Shown in pieces: positions 10,910-19,335 of a DNA stretch of 64,000 nt (positions are counted from its first letter, which is position 1; each line of letters starts with the position of its first letter). The DNA is taken from assembly GCF_000422825.1 (NCBI RefSeq), contig NZ_KE383929.1, positions 1 through 64,000 on the forward strand, in the 5' to 3' direction. The notes below the pieces were generated by a model. That model was given only the letters and a program-made list of their open reading frames with translations. It had not been told where the DNA came from and did not search any database. The translations under genes and the position numbers were made by a program. This stretch comes from Nocardioides insulae DSM 17944 (GTDB taxonomy: Bacteria; Actinomycetota; Actinomycetes; Propionibacteriales; Nocardioidaceae).

Positions 10910-13521
10910 CGGCGTCGTGGGTCCCAGAGGTCGGCACCAGCCCCGACGACGTCTACCTCGCGGTCTCCGGGTGGACCGAGGACCGCGGCCTGGCTCTCTA
11001 CCCCCACCAGGACGAGGCGATCATGGAGCTGCTGGCCGGCAGCAACGTCGTGCTCGCAACACCCACGGGGTCGGGGAAGTCGCTGGTGGCGGTGGGCGCG
11101 CACGCGGCGGCACTGGCCGATGACCGGGTCTCCTTCTACACCGCACCGATCAAGGCGCTGGTGAGCGAGAAGTTCTTCGACCTGTGCGAGGTCTTCGGCG
11201 CCGACAACGTCGGCATGCTCACCGGCGACGCCGCGGTGAACGCCGACGCCCCCATCATCTGCTGCACCGCGGAGATCCTCGCCAACATCGCCCTCCGCGA
11301 AGGCTCGTCGGCAGACGTCGGACTGGTCGTGATGGACGAGTTCCACTTCTACGCCGAACCCGACCGGGGCTGGGCCTGGCAGGTGCCGCTGCTGGCGCTG
11401 CCGCAGGCGCAGTTCCTGCTGATGTCGGCGACGCTGGGTGACACCACCGGACTCCGCGAGGACCTCACCCGCCGCAACGGTCGCGAGAGCGTCCTGGTGG
11501 ATCAGGCGGAGCGACCCGTCCCGCTCGACTTCAGCTACGCGATGACCCCGCTGCCGGAGACCCTGGAAGAACTGGTCAGCACCGGTCAGGCCCCCGTGTA
11601 CGTCGTCCACTTCACCCAGGCGGCCGCGGTCGAGCACGCCACCTCGCTGCTCACCACCCCGGTGGCGGGCCGCCCCCAGGACGAGCTGCTCGAACGGTTG
11701 GCCGGCGTACGCTTCGGCGCGGGGTTCGGCAAGACCCTCTCCAAGCTGTTGCGCAAGGGGATCGGCGTACACCATGCCGGCATGCTGCCGCGCTACCGGC
11801 GGCTGGTCGAACAACTGGCCCAGCGCGGGCTGCTCCGGGTCATCTGCGGCACCGACACCCTCGGCGTGGGCATCAACGTGCCGATCCGGACCGTGCTCTT
11901 CACCGGTCTGGCGAAGTTCGACGGGCAGCGTCAGCGGGTGCTGCGCCAGCGGGAGTTCCAGCAGATCGCAGGCCGTGCCGGACGGGCCGGCTTCGACACC
12001 ATCGGCTTCGTCGTGGTGCAGGCTCCCGTGCACGTGATCGCGAACGAGGCCGCCAAGGCCAAGGCAGTTGCCCGTCAGGCGGCGGGCAAGAAGCGGAGCA
12101 AGGCCCAGTTGAAGAAGCCGGCCGAGGGCACCGTCGTGTGGAGCGAGCAGACCTTCGAGAAGCTCGTGCACGGGACACCGGAGCCGCTGGTGAGCCGGAT
12201 GAAGGTCGACAACGCGATGATCCTCAACGTCGTCGCGCGGGCCGAGGACGCCTTCCCGGTGCTGCGCCGGATCCTGTTCGACAATCACGAGACCCGGCGC
12301 AACCAGCTCCGGCTTGCGCGGCGGGCGTTGCGGTTGACCCGATCGCTGGTGCACTCCGGCGTGCTGCGTCGGCTGGAGGCCCCCGATGCGGACGGCCGAC
12401 GCTATGTCCTCACCGAGGAGCTGCCGGCCGACTTCGCGCTCAACCAACCGCTCGCGCACTTCGCCCTGGCCGCGTTGGACACGCTCACGCCCCCGGAGGA
12501 GCGAGCCGACGCCTCGGCGTACACCCTCGAAGTCGTCTCCGTCGTCGAAGCCGTGCTGGAGGCGCCACGCCAGGTGCTCTTCGCCCAGCAGCACGAGGCG
12601 CGCGGGGTGGCCATCAACGAGCTGAAGGCCGACGGGGTGGAGTACGACGAGCGGATGGCCCTGATCGAGGAGATCACCTGGCCCAAGCCGATGGCCGAGC
12701 AGCTCGAGGCGCTCTACGAGATCTACCGGCGCCGCCACCCGTGGCTGCGCGAGGACGCCCTGGATCCCAAGGCGATCGTGCGGGAGATGTACGAGCAGGG
12801 GATGAGCTTCTCCGACTTCTGCCGCCGCTACCAGTTGGCCCGCTCGGAGGGGCTGGTGCTGCGTTACCTCACCGACGCCTATCGCACCTTCCGTCACACC
12901 CTGCCCGACTCGGTCCGCACCCCCGAGGTGGAGGACCTGATCGAGTGGCTGGGCGAGACCATCCGGCAGACCGACTCCTCACTGCTCGACGAGTGGGAGG
13001 CACTCTCCGACCCCGACCACGTCGACCCCGCAGCGGTCGGCGGGTACGTCGGGCATCACGAGCCGCCGCCCAGCCCCCGTCCGATCAGCCAGCAGGAGCG
13101 CGCCTTCACCGTGATGGTGCGCAACGCGATGTGGGCGAGGGTGGACGCGGTCTCGCGCGACGACCTGGACTCGCTGGTGCGCCTGGAGCGCTCCGCCGCG
13201 GACCGGGTCGAGCCGGCGCGGGCGGTCGTGATGGGCCGCTCGTCGTGGGACGACGCCCTGGAGGCCTACTACGCCGAGCACGACTCGGTCGGCATCACCG
13301 CGGACTCACGCTCACCCAAGCTCCTCACCTGGTCGGCGGAGCGCGGTCTGCCCGCCGGCGTCGACCCCGAGGACCCCGACGCGCGGTTGTGGCGACTGAC
13401 CCAGACCATCGACGACCCGGCCGGCGACCATGACTGGGTGATCGAAGCGACCGCCGACCTCGATGCCTCGGACGAGACCGGCGAACTGGTGCTCCAGGCC
13501 GTCACATTCCGTCGGCTGTGA
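10906..13521 (+). CDS. DEAD/DEAH-box helicase with DUF3516 domain (Ski2-like)
   Basis: An 871-aa superfamily 2 helicase. Motif I ATPTGSGKS is at residues 51-59; FYTAPIKALVSEKF is motif Ia; VVMDEFHFY is motif II (DEFH rather than DEAH); LLMSATLG is motif III; CGTDTLGVGINVPIRTVLFTGL and QIAGRAGRAGFDTIG are motifs V and VI. A basic linker (AAGKKRSKAQLKKP) separates the core from the C-terminal DUF3516 region. Ski2-like members act on RNA or structured DNA; the substrate of this actinobacterial group is unknown. It ends 22 nt from the convergent AraC gene. Confidence 0.9.
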   Translation: MTASWVPEVGTSPDDVYLAVSGWTEDRGLALYPHQDEAIMELLAGSNVVLATPTGSGKSLVAVGAHAAALADDRVSFYTAPIKALVSEKFFDLCEVFGADNVGMLTGDAAVNADAPIICCTAEILANIALREGSSADVGLVVMDEFHFYAEPDRGWAWQVPLLALPQAQFLLMSATLGDTTGLREDLTRRNGRESVLVDQAERPVPLDFSYAMTPLPETLEELVSTGQAPVYVVHFTQAAAVEHATSLLTTPVAGRPQDELLERLAGVRFGAGFGKTLSKLLRKGIGVHHAGMLPRYRRLVEQLAQRGLLRVICGTDTLGVGINVPIRTVLFTGLAKFDGQRQRVLRQREFQQIAGRAGRAGFDTIGFVVVQAPVHVIANEAAKAKAVARQAAGKKRSKAQLKKPAEGTVVWSEQTFEKLVHGTPEPLVSRMKVDNAMILNVVARAEDAFPVLRRILFDNHETRRNQLRLARRALRLTRSLVHSGVLRRLEAPDADGRRYVLTEELPADFALNQPLAHFALAALDTLTPPEERADASAYTLEVVSVVEAVLEAPRQVLFAQQHEARGVAINELKADGVEYDERMALIEEITWPKPMAEQLEALYEIYRRRHPWLREDALDPKAIVREMYEQGMSFSDFCRRYQLARSEGLVLRYLTDAYRTFRHTLPDSVRTPEVEDLIEWLGETIRQTDSSLLDEWEALSDPDHVDPAAVGGYVGHHEPPPSPRPISQQERAFTVMVRNAMWARVDAVSRDDLDSLVRLERSAADRVEPARAVVMGRSSWDDALEAYYAEHDSVGITADSRSPKLLTWSAERGLPAGVDPEDPDARLWRLTQTIDDPAGDHDWVIEATADLDASDETGELVLQAVTFRRL

Positions 13522-13543
13522 CCGGGGACTGAGACGCGGACGG

Positions 13544-14398
13544 TCACTCCGAGCGGGGCTCGGCGGCGAAGGTGCCGGGCGAGAGCCCGGTGACGGCGCG
13601 GAAGTCGCGGGAGAGGTGGGCCTGGTCGGTGTAGCCGAGCTCCGCCGCGACCCGGGCCAGGTCGCCGCGTCGTCCGGTCGCGGCGCCGGCGCGCAGCCGT
13701 CCGGCCACCTCGTGCAGCCGACGGCGCTGGATGAGCCACTTGGGGGTGAGCCCCACCCGACGGGCCAGCAGACGCTGCAGCGAGCGTTCTGACCGACCGG
13801 TCCGCTCCGAGAGCTGATCGACCCGCAGGACGTCGTCGTGCTCCTCGACGAACTCCACGATCCGGTTGACCAGGACCCCCTCCTCGTCGACCGGCAGGAG
13901 GCTGCGCAGTGCCTCTGCGATCACGGCGACCGCTTCGCGCCGGCGGTCCTCCGACTCCGGATCCCCGGCCATCAGGTCACGGATCCGTGCGACCACATCG
14001 TCTGCGGCGGGGAACCGGGTCATGGTGAGATCGCGATGGGTGTCGCGCAGTTCGGCCACCGGGGCACCGAGCAGGGGCTCGCCGGCAGCCGGTTGCAGCA
14101 TCGCTCCCACCACCCAGCCGGAGTCGCGGAGCTCCTGGGTGGCCAGCCCGGTGTGCGGCCCCACCAACCGCGCGTAGGACGGCCCCACGACCACCTGGCA
14201 CACGGGATACTGGAGCACCCGCTGGACGCTGACCTCGCCGGGAGGAAGTGACCACACCGGCACCCAGAACCGCCGGATCACCTCGGTCAGGTCGGCGGGG
14301 GCGGCGTACCGGTGCAGCGGTGGGCTGAAGCCGTGGGCGTCCATGAGGTGGGCGCGCTCGACCAGGTCGGGCGAGGGTTCCTCGGGCCGTTCGGGCAC
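13544..14398 (-). CDS. AraC family transcriptional regulator
   Basis: A 284-aa regulator. Its N-terminal part (about 1-140; HRYAAPADLTEVIRRFWVPVW, VVVGPSYARLVGP) resembles sensor domains of AraC proteins such as DUF6597. The C-terminal domain carries two helix-turn-helix motifs: VDQLSERTGRSERSLQRLLARRVG and DLARVAAELGYTDQAHLSRDFRAVTG, the latter a classic AraC second HTH. GTG at 14398 is chosen because AAGAAT lies 7 nt upstream; ATG 14344 is an alternative. It is divergent from a DinB-like gene with a 50-bp shared promoter region, so it probably controls that gene or itself. Confidence 0.88.
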   Translation of the reverse strand: MPERPEEPSPDLVERAHLMDAHGFSPPLHRYAAPADLTEVIRRFWVPVWSLPPGEVSVQRVLQYPVCQVVVGPSYARLVGPHTGLATQELRDSGWVVGAMLQPAAGEPLLGAPVAELRDTHRDLTMTRFPAADDVVARIRDLMAGDPESEDRRREAVAVIAEALRSLLPVDEEGVLVNRIVEFVEEHDDVLRVDQLSERTGRSERSLQRLLARRVGLTPKWLIQRRRLHEVAGRLRAGAATGRRGDLARVAAELGYTDQAHLSRDFRAVTGLSPGTFAAEPRSE

Positions 14399-14448
14399 GT
14401 GACGGATTCTTACAAGCAATCCGTCTCGGCGCACGCCAGGCTGGTGGC

Positions 14449-14997
14449 ATGCAGACCACCAGTGTGCTGGACCAGTACCGCCTCGCCGCCCGCCGGATCG
14501 ACGAGGTCGCCGGGAGAGGCGGGGACTGGGCGGGCCAGAGCCCGTGTGAGCAGTGGACCGCCGTCGAGGTGATCGACCACCTGATCGACACCGAGAGGGA
14601 TTTCCTCGGCCGGTTCGCGACCCTGCCGGAGGCTCCCGAGGGTGATCCGGCGATGCGGTGGGCCGCCCATGTCGAGACCGCCGTCGGGCTGCTCGCCCCG
14701 GAGCTGCTGGCGCGCGAGTTCGACGGCTTCTTCGGCCCCACCACGGTGGAGGCGGTGTGGCGGGAGTTCTACGCATGGGACGTTCTGGTGCACCGCTGGG
14801 ACCTGGGGGTCGCCCTCGGACAGTCGGTGCGGCTCGACGACGCCGAGCTCGACGAGATCGAGGCCGCTCTCCCGTCGCCCGGCGAGCCGAAGTACGACGC
14901 CTTCTACAGCCCCGGGATCTGCGCCGCCCCACTTCCCGTCCCTGCGGACGCCGACAGGCAGACCCGGGTGCTCGCCCGCCTCGGACGGGCGGCCTGA
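14449..14997 (+). CDS. TIGR03086-type DinB-like metal-binding protein
   Basis: A 182-aa helical-bundle protein. The start (LDQYRLAARRIDEVAG), SPCEQWTAVEVIDHLIDTERDFLG and AWDVLVHRWDLGVALG are characteristic of the TIGR03086 branch of the DinB/mycothiol-dependent maleylpyruvate isomerase superfamily; His39 of the first block and the later HRWD provide likely metal ligands. Relatives use a divalent metal and mycothiol, but the reaction of this branch is unknown. CAGGCT, 6 nt before the ATG, may be a weak -10. The adjacent divergent AraC gene suggests it is a regulated target. Confidence 0.82.
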   Translation: MQTTSVLDQYRLAARRIDEVAGRGGDWAGQSPCEQWTAVEVIDHLIDTERDFLGRFATLPEAPEGDPAMRWAAHVETAVGLLAPELLAREFDGFFGPTTVEAVWREFYAWDVLVHRWDLGVALGQSVRLDDAELDEIEAALPSPGEPKYDAFYSPGICAAPLPVPADADRQTRVLARLGRAA

Positions 14998-15141
14998 GCC
15001 GGAACACTTGCCGACGCCGCTGTTGCGGCCGCCGTGAAGGAGCGGACCGAGCAGCTGTCGTCGCGGTGCCCAACCACCACCGGCCCACCAGCGCCCCGCC
15101 GGAACACCGCGCGCCACGGCAGCTCGTGCGCCGGCACGCCC

Positions 15142-15147
15142 TAGGCT
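15142..15147 (+). promoter_or_regulatory. -10 element TAGGCT of the GNAT gene
   Basis: TAGGCT ends exactly 6 nt before the ATG at 15154, matching the leaderless pattern seen elsewhere in the window. Confidence 0.55.
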
Positions 15148-15153
15148 CGCGGG

Positions 15154-15441
15154 ATGAGCGATGTCGAGGTACGGGACAACCCGGGACAGCAGCGGTTCGA
15201 GGCCTGGCTGGATGGTGAACGGGCCGGGTTCGCCGAATACCGCGTGAGCGGGGAGGTGGCGACCTTCACCCACACCGAGGTCGATGAGCGGTTCGGCGGA
15301 CGCGGTGTGGGCGGCGCCCTGGCGCGCGGGGCCCTGGACGCCGTCCGAGAGCGCGGGCTCGGCGTACGGCCGCTGTGCCCCTTCATCCGCGGGTGGATCG
15401 AGAAGCATCCCGACTACCAGGACCTCGTCGGACAGCGATGA
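15154..15441 (+). CDS. GNAT family N-acetyltransferase (YjdJ-like)
   Basis: A 95-aa minimal acetyltransferase. FTHTEVDERFGGRGVGGALARGALDAVRERG contains the acetyl-CoA pyrophosphate-binding R/Q-x-x-G-x-G/A loop (GGRGVGGA), and VRPLCPFIRGWIEKHPDYQDLV is the conserved C-terminus of this short GNAT type (PF14542). The substrate is unknown. The ATG at 15154 follows a TAGGCT -10 element by 6 nt. It stands alone between the DinB-like gene and parA. Confidence 0.87.
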   Translation: MSDVEVRDNPGQQRFEAWLDGERAGFAEYRVSGEVATFTHTEVDERFGGRGVGGALARGALDAVRERGLGVRPLCPFIRGWIEKHPDYQDLVGQR

Positions 15442-15579
15442 AGCGAGACCGCGTGCTTCCACAGATCTCTGCACAGCGTGAGGTCGGTCTGTGCACGGTG
15501 GGAAGGGGCCCGTCCACAGGCGACGTGGTGCAGCCGACAGATCGCGGCACCCGCCTTGTGGCCGCGGACCACGCACGCC

Positions 15580-15634
15580 TAGGCTCGCCGGCAGCACAAG
15601 TCGCCCTGTCGACAAACCAGTGAGTCGTGTCGAC
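15580..15634 (+). promoter_or_regulatory. parA upstream region: -10 TAGGCT and a 21-bp-spaced TGTCGAC direct repeat
   Basis: TTGTGG followed after 18 nt by TAGGCT (15580-15585) may be a promoter. Downstream, the heptamer TGTCGAC occurs at 15607-15613 and again at 15628-15634, exactly 21 bp apart (two helical turns), a spacing typical of cooperative protein binding. No regulator is known; autoregulation by the parA-linked DNA-binding protein is a guess. Confidence 0.4.
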
Positions 15635-15667
15635 CCAATTCCAGAGGTGAGAGGGACCTGATCGTCC

Positions 15668-16555
15668 GTGGCTGAAGCCCTTCCTTTCGAGAGTCCCATG
15701 GCCGAGCGTGCCGAGCTCGGACCCACCGGTCGACCGTGGCCGGTCATCCCCGAGCCCCGTCCGGTGACCCACCACGGCCCGGCGAGGGTCGTGGCGATGT
15801 GCAACCAGAAGGGCGGAGTCGGGAAGACCACCAGCACGATCAACCTGGGGGCCGCTCTAGCGGAGTTCGGTCGCAAGGTCCTGCTGGTCGACTTCGACCC
15901 GCAGGGCTCGCTCTCGGTCGGGCTCGGGCTCAACCCGCACGACATGGAGCTGACCGTCTACAACCTCCTGATGGAGAAGGACGTCACCGTCGACGAGGTG
16001 ATCGTCGACTCCGGGATCGAGGGCGTCGACCTGGTGCCCGCCAACATCGACCTCTCCGCCGCCGAGGTGCAACTGGTCCACGAGGTCGCCCGCGAGCAGA
16101 CCCTGCAGCGCGTGCTCCGGCCGGCGCTGGCGCACTACGACGTCATCCTGATCGACTGCCAGCCGTCCCTCGGCCTGCTCACCGTCAACGCGCTGACGGC
16201 CTCCCGTGGGGTGATCGTCCCGCTGGAGTGCGAGTACTTCGCCCTCCGCGGCGTGGCGCTGCTCAAGAGCACCATCGACAAGGTGCAGGAGCGGCTCAAC
16301 CCGGACCTGGAGGTCGACGGTCTGCTCGGCACCATGTTCGACGGTCGCACCCTGCACAGCCGGGAGGTCATGGAGCGGCTCGTCCAGGCGTGGGGGGACG
16401 CCGTGTTCCACACCGTGATCCGGCGTACGGTGAAGTTCTCCGACTCCACGGTCGCGGGTGAGCCGATCACCTCCTACGCCGACTCCTCGCGCGCTGCGCA
16501 CGAGTACCGCCAGCTCGCCAAGGAGGTGCTCGGCCGGTGGCCGCACGACGTGTGA
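15668..16555 (+). CDS. ParA family ATPase
   Basis: A 295-aa Walker-type partition ATPase (Soj/MinD superfamily). The deviant Walker A KGGVGKTTSTINLG near residue 51 carries both lysines; LLVDFDPQGSLSVGLG is switch I/A'; VILIDCQPSLGLLTVNAL is Walker B; VPLECEYFALRGV is typical of chromosomal ParA. A 40-residue N-terminal extension precedes the P-loop. GTG 15668 is assumed; ATG 15698 is also possible. This is not the parAB locus at the origin; it heads parA-small protein-scpA-scpB-rluB, as in other actinobacteria (Rv1708 position), which suggests a role in segregation with condensin. Confidence 0.9.
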   Translation: MAEALPFESPMAERAELGPTGRPWPVIPEPRPVTHHGPARVVAMCNQKGGVGKTTSTINLGAALAEFGRKVLLVDFDPQGSLSVGLGLNPHDMELTVYNLLMEKDVTVDEVIVDSGIEGVDLVPANIDLSAAEVQLVHEVAREQTLQRVLRPALAHYDVILIDCQPSLGLLTVNALTASRGVIVPLECEYFALRGVALLKSTIDKVQERLNPDLEVDGLLGTMFDGRTLHSREVMERLVQAWGDAVFHTVIRRTVKFSDSTVAGEPITSYADSSRAAHEYRQLAKEVLGRWPHDV

Positions 16556-16887
16556 GTCTGCCCTCCGCGGACGACCTGTTCCGGACCGGCGTCCCGGCGC
16601 AGGCACAGGAGTCGCGGGAGCGTGCGGTCCGGGCCGTCCCGGACACCGCGCGTGCGCCGGAGCCGCGCAAGCCCAGCGGGCGGGTGCGGCACGACGAGAA
16701 GATGACCGTCTACGTGACCTCCGACGAACTGCTGGAGATCGAGCACGCCCGCCTCACGCTGCGCCGCGAGCACGGGCTGGCGGTCGACCGCGGGCGACTG
16801 GTGCGCGAGGCGCTCCACCTGGTGCTGGCGGACCTGGAGCAGCGCGGCCAGGACAGCGCCCTGGTCCGACGGCTGACCGAGGACTGA
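16552..16887 (+). CDS. small protein with ribbon-helix-helix-like C-terminus
   Basis: A 111-aa protein with a disordered, Arg/Pro/Glu-rich first half and a C-terminal segment (EKMTVYVTSDELLEIEHARL, then VDRGRLVREALHLVLADLEQ) whose strand-helix-helix pattern resembles ribbon-helix-helix DNA-binding domains. GTG at 16552 overlaps the parA stop as GTGA; it ends 13 nt before scpA. By position it could be the DNA-binding partner of the upstream ParA, analogous to ParG-like partners of plasmid ParA proteins; that is inference. Confidence 0.72.
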   Translation: MSLPSADDLFRTGVPAQAQESRERAVRAVPDTARAPEPRKPSGRVRHDEKMTVYVTSDELLEIEHARLTLRREHGLAVDRGRLVREALHLVLADLEQRGQDSALVRRLTED

Positions 16888-16900
16888 GCGGGTTCTGGAC

Positions 16901-17782
16901 GTGGTGGCCGAGGTCGCACCCGACACGGGCGAGCACGGCTCCTTCGCGGTCCGGCTGGACAACTTCGAGGGTCCCTTCGACCTGCTGCTCAGCCTGATCG
17001 CCAAGCACAAGCTCGACGTCACCGAGATCGCGCTCTCCCAGGTCACCGACGAGTTCATCGCCCACGTGAAGGCCGCGGGGGAGGTCTGGGATCTCGAGCA
17101 GACCTCCTCGTTCCTGGTGGTCGCCGCGACCCTGCTCGATCTCAAGGCCGCCCGCCTGCTCCCCCAGGGAGATCCCGAGGACGAGGAGGACCTCGCCCTC
17201 CTGGAGGCCCGGGACCTGCTCTTCGCGCGCCTTCTCCAGTACAAGGCGTTCAAGCAGGTGGCAGCCCTGTTCGGTGACCGGCTCGACACCCAGGGGCGCC
17301 GCCATCCGCGCGCCGTCGGGATGGAGGAGCGGTTCGCCACGCTCCTGCCGGAGGTGCTCATCGGGATCGGGCTGGAGCAGTTCGCCCAGCTGGCCGCCAA
17401 GGCCATCGCCGCCCGGCCGGGGCCTCCCGAGGTGAGCCTGGAGCACATCCACGCGCCGGCGGTGAGCGTGCGCGACCAGGCCGCTGTGGTGGTCGAACGG
17501 CTGCGCCGTGCGGGCGCCCTGTCCTTCCGCGCGCTGTGCCACGACTCCCCGGACTCGCTGACCACGGTCGCGAGGTTCCTCTCCCTGCTCGAGCTGTTCC
17601 GGGAGGGGGTGGTCTCCTTCGAGCAGCTCTCGCCGCTGGGGGAGCTCACCGTCCGCTGGACCGGCGACGACGACACCGATGCCGAGGAACTCGTGCGCGA
17701 CGAGTTCGACGGCGCCCCGCCACCCGACGCCGCCCCGACCGGCGCACCCGACCAGGCAACCCCTCGGGAGGAACCGACATGA
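16901..17782 (+). CDS. scpA: segregation and condensation protein A
   Basis: A 293-aa kleisin. FAVRLDNFEGPFDLLLSLIAKHKLDVTEIALSQVTDEF is the ScpA N-terminal signature, written here across residues 14-50; LEQTSSFLVVAATLLDLKAARLLP follows; the C-terminal winged-helix part is TTVARFLSLLELFREGVVSFEQ. With ScpB it bridges SMC heads in the condensin complex. A C-terminal tail of about 40 acidic/Pro residues is unusual in length. GTG at 16901 or 16904. The stop overlaps scpB as ATGA. Confidence 0.94.
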   Translation: MVAEVAPDTGEHGSFAVRLDNFEGPFDLLLSLIAKHKLDVTEIALSQVTDEFIAHVKAAGEVWDLEQTSSFLVVAATLLDLKAARLLPQGDPEDEEDLALLEARDLLFARLLQYKAFKQVAALFGDRLDTQGRRHPRAVGMEERFATLLPEVLIGIGLEQFAQLAAKAIAARPGPPEVSLEHIHAPAVSVRDQAAVVVERLRRAGALSFRALCHDSPDSLTTVARFLSLLELFREGVVSFEQLSPLGELTVRWTGDDDTDAEELVRDEFDGAPPPDAAPTGAPDQATPREEPT

Positions 17783-18477
17783 CCAATGGGACCGAGCAGC
17801 CTCCCGACCCCGAGCCGGATCAGCGTGCCGGCGTCCAGCTGCATCCGGCTCTCGAGGCGGTGCTGATGGTGGCCGACCAGCCGCTGGACGCGACCGTGCT
17901 CGCCACCGCCGTCGGGCACCCGATCCCCGCCGTCATCGCCGCGCTGGAGTCGCTGGCACAGGAGTACGACGCCCAGGGGCGCGGGTTCGAACTGCGTCAC
18001 CTGGCCGGCGGTTGGCGGTTCTACACCCGCGAGGAGTACGCCGGCGTGGTCGAGGAGTTCGTCCTGGACGGTCAGCAGGCGCGACTCACCCAGGCGGCCC
18101 TGGAGACGCTCGCGGTGGTCGCCTACAAGCAACCGGTCTCCCGGGCGCGGGTGTCCGCCATCCGCGGGGTCAACGTCGATGGCGTGATGCGCACCCTGCT
18201 CACCCGCGGACTGGTCGAGGAGACCGGCCGGGACGAGTCGACCGGTGCACACCTGTACACCACCACCGGCTACTTCCTCGAGCGGATCGGCATCACCGGC
18301 CTGGACGACCTGCCCGAGTTGGCGCCGTACCTCCCCGACATGGACGATCTGGAGGACGAACTCGCCGAGATGGTGGCCAGCGCGCCGCCCGCGGCGGACG
18401 CGTCGGTCCCGGGCGCCCCCGAGGATCCTCCGGCCGGTGAGGCCACACACGAGAAGGACGACCACGCACGTGACTGA
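17779..18477 (+). CDS. scpB: segregation and condensation protein B
   Basis: A 232-aa ScpB with two winged-helix domains. LEAVLMVADQPLDATVLATAV begins domain one; GWRFYTREEYAGVVEEF and LTQAALETLAVVAYKQPVSRARV with IRGVNVDGVMRTLLTRGLVEE are the conserved core. It dimerises and binds ScpA in the SMC-ScpAB complex. The last 45 residues are acidic and disordered. ATG overlaps scpA; the end overlaps the pseudouridine synthase gene by 8 nt. Confidence 0.95.
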   Translation: MTNGTEQPPDPEPDQRAGVQLHPALEAVLMVADQPLDATVLATAVGHPIPAVIAALESLAQEYDAQGRGFELRHLAGGWRFYTREEYAGVVEEFVLDGQQARLTQAALETLAVVAYKQPVSRARVSAIRGVNVDGVMRTLLTRGLVEETGRDESTGAHLYTTTGYFLERIGITGLDDLPELAPYLPDMDDLEDELAEMVASAPPAADASVPGAPEDPPAGEATHEKDDHARD

Positions 18478-19219
18478 CATCCCCCTCGACGACGAGGGCC
18501 TGATCCGCCTGCAGAAGCTGCTCGCGCTCTCCGGGGTCGCCTCGCGCCGCAAGTGTGAGGAGCTCATGCTGGAGGGGCTGGTGGTGGTCGACGGCGAGGT
18601 CGTGACCCGGCTGGGCACCAAGGTCGACCCGCGCACCGCGGTGATCAAGGTCGACGGGCGGCGCCTGCCGCCGGTCTCGGAGAAGGTCTATCTCGCGCTG
18701 AACAAGCCGCGCGGCGTGGTCTCGACCATGTCCGACCCGGAGGGGCGCCGGACCCTGGGCGACCTGGTCGCCGACCGGCCCGAGCGCCTCTTCCATGTGG
18801 GCCGGCTCGACACGGACACCACCGGGCTGATCATCCTCACCAACGACGGCGACTTCGCCCACCGGTTGGCCCACCCGTCCTACGAGGTCGACAAGACCTA
18901 CGTGGCCGAGGTCGAGGGCGAGATCTTCCCAAGCACCCTCAAGCAGCTCCGGGCAGGGGTGACCCTCGAGGACGGTCCGGTGACGGTCAGTGCGGCCCGG
19001 GTCGTGGAACGCACCCGCGAGCGCTCCATCGTCGAGCTGGTCATCCACGAGGGACGCAACCGGATCGTCCGGCGTCTCCTGGCCGAGGTGGGGCACCCCG
19101 TACGCCGCCTCACCCGCACCCGGATCGGCCCGGTCGCCCTCGGCCGGCTCGGGAACGGCGAACTGCGCGACCTCACCACAGAGGAGCTCGGCGCTCTCCT
19201 GGACGCCACCGAGCTGTGA
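18470..19219 (+). CDS. rluB: RluB-type pseudouridine synthase
   Basis: A 249-aa RsuA/RluB-family enzyme that isomerises uridine in rRNA. The N-terminal S4 domain is LIRLQKLLALSGVASRRKCEELM; the catalytic Asp lies in HVGRLDTDTTGLIILTNDGD; LALNKPRGVVSTMSDP and HEGRNRIVRRLLAEVGHPVRRL are family signatures. Whether it targets 23S (RluB) or another site is not determined by sequence alone. GTG 18470 overlaps scpB. It closes the parA-scpAB operon, as in many Gram-positive genomes. Confidence 0.92.
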   Translation: MTDIPLDDEGLIRLQKLLALSGVASRRKCEELMLEGLVVVDGEVVTRLGTKVDPRTAVIKVDGRRLPPVSEKVYLALNKPRGVVSTMSDPEGRRTLGDLVADRPERLFHVGRLDTDTTGLIILTNDGDFAHRLAHPSYEVDKTYVAEVEGEIFPSTLKQLRAGVTLEDGPVTVSAARVVERTRERSIVELVIHEGRNRIVRRLLAEVGHPVRRLTRTRIGPVALGRLGNGELRDLTTEELGALLDATEL

Positions 19220-19250
19220 CGGGGGAGGGGCGCTGTCCGGCGTAGCGGAA

Positions 19251-19300
19251 TAGCGTGGGGTGTGAGTGGGTTGGAACCTTTGTAGTTCAACATGCAACTA
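19251..19300 (+). promoter_or_regulatory. candidate promoter and MarR-like operator before the LLM-FMN reductase pair
   Basis: TAGCGT (19251-19256) could be a -10. Downstream, TAGTTCAACATGCAACTA (19283-19300) is an imperfect palindrome with TAGTT/AACTA arms, the pattern favoured by MarR-type repressors (TAGTTGnn...nnCAACTA). It lies 35 nt upstream of the ATG and overlaps the position expected for the transcribed leader. No MarR gene is nearby in this window. Confidence 0.5.
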
Positions 19301-19335
19301 AAGCAGTGGGCCACCACCAGACCTCAGGAGCGGTC

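Noticed and set aside
10717-12897. Minus-strand frame of 726 codons opposite the DUF3516 helicase
   Set aside because: Antisense shadow; all helicase motifs are intact on the plus strand and the antisense protein shows no motif.
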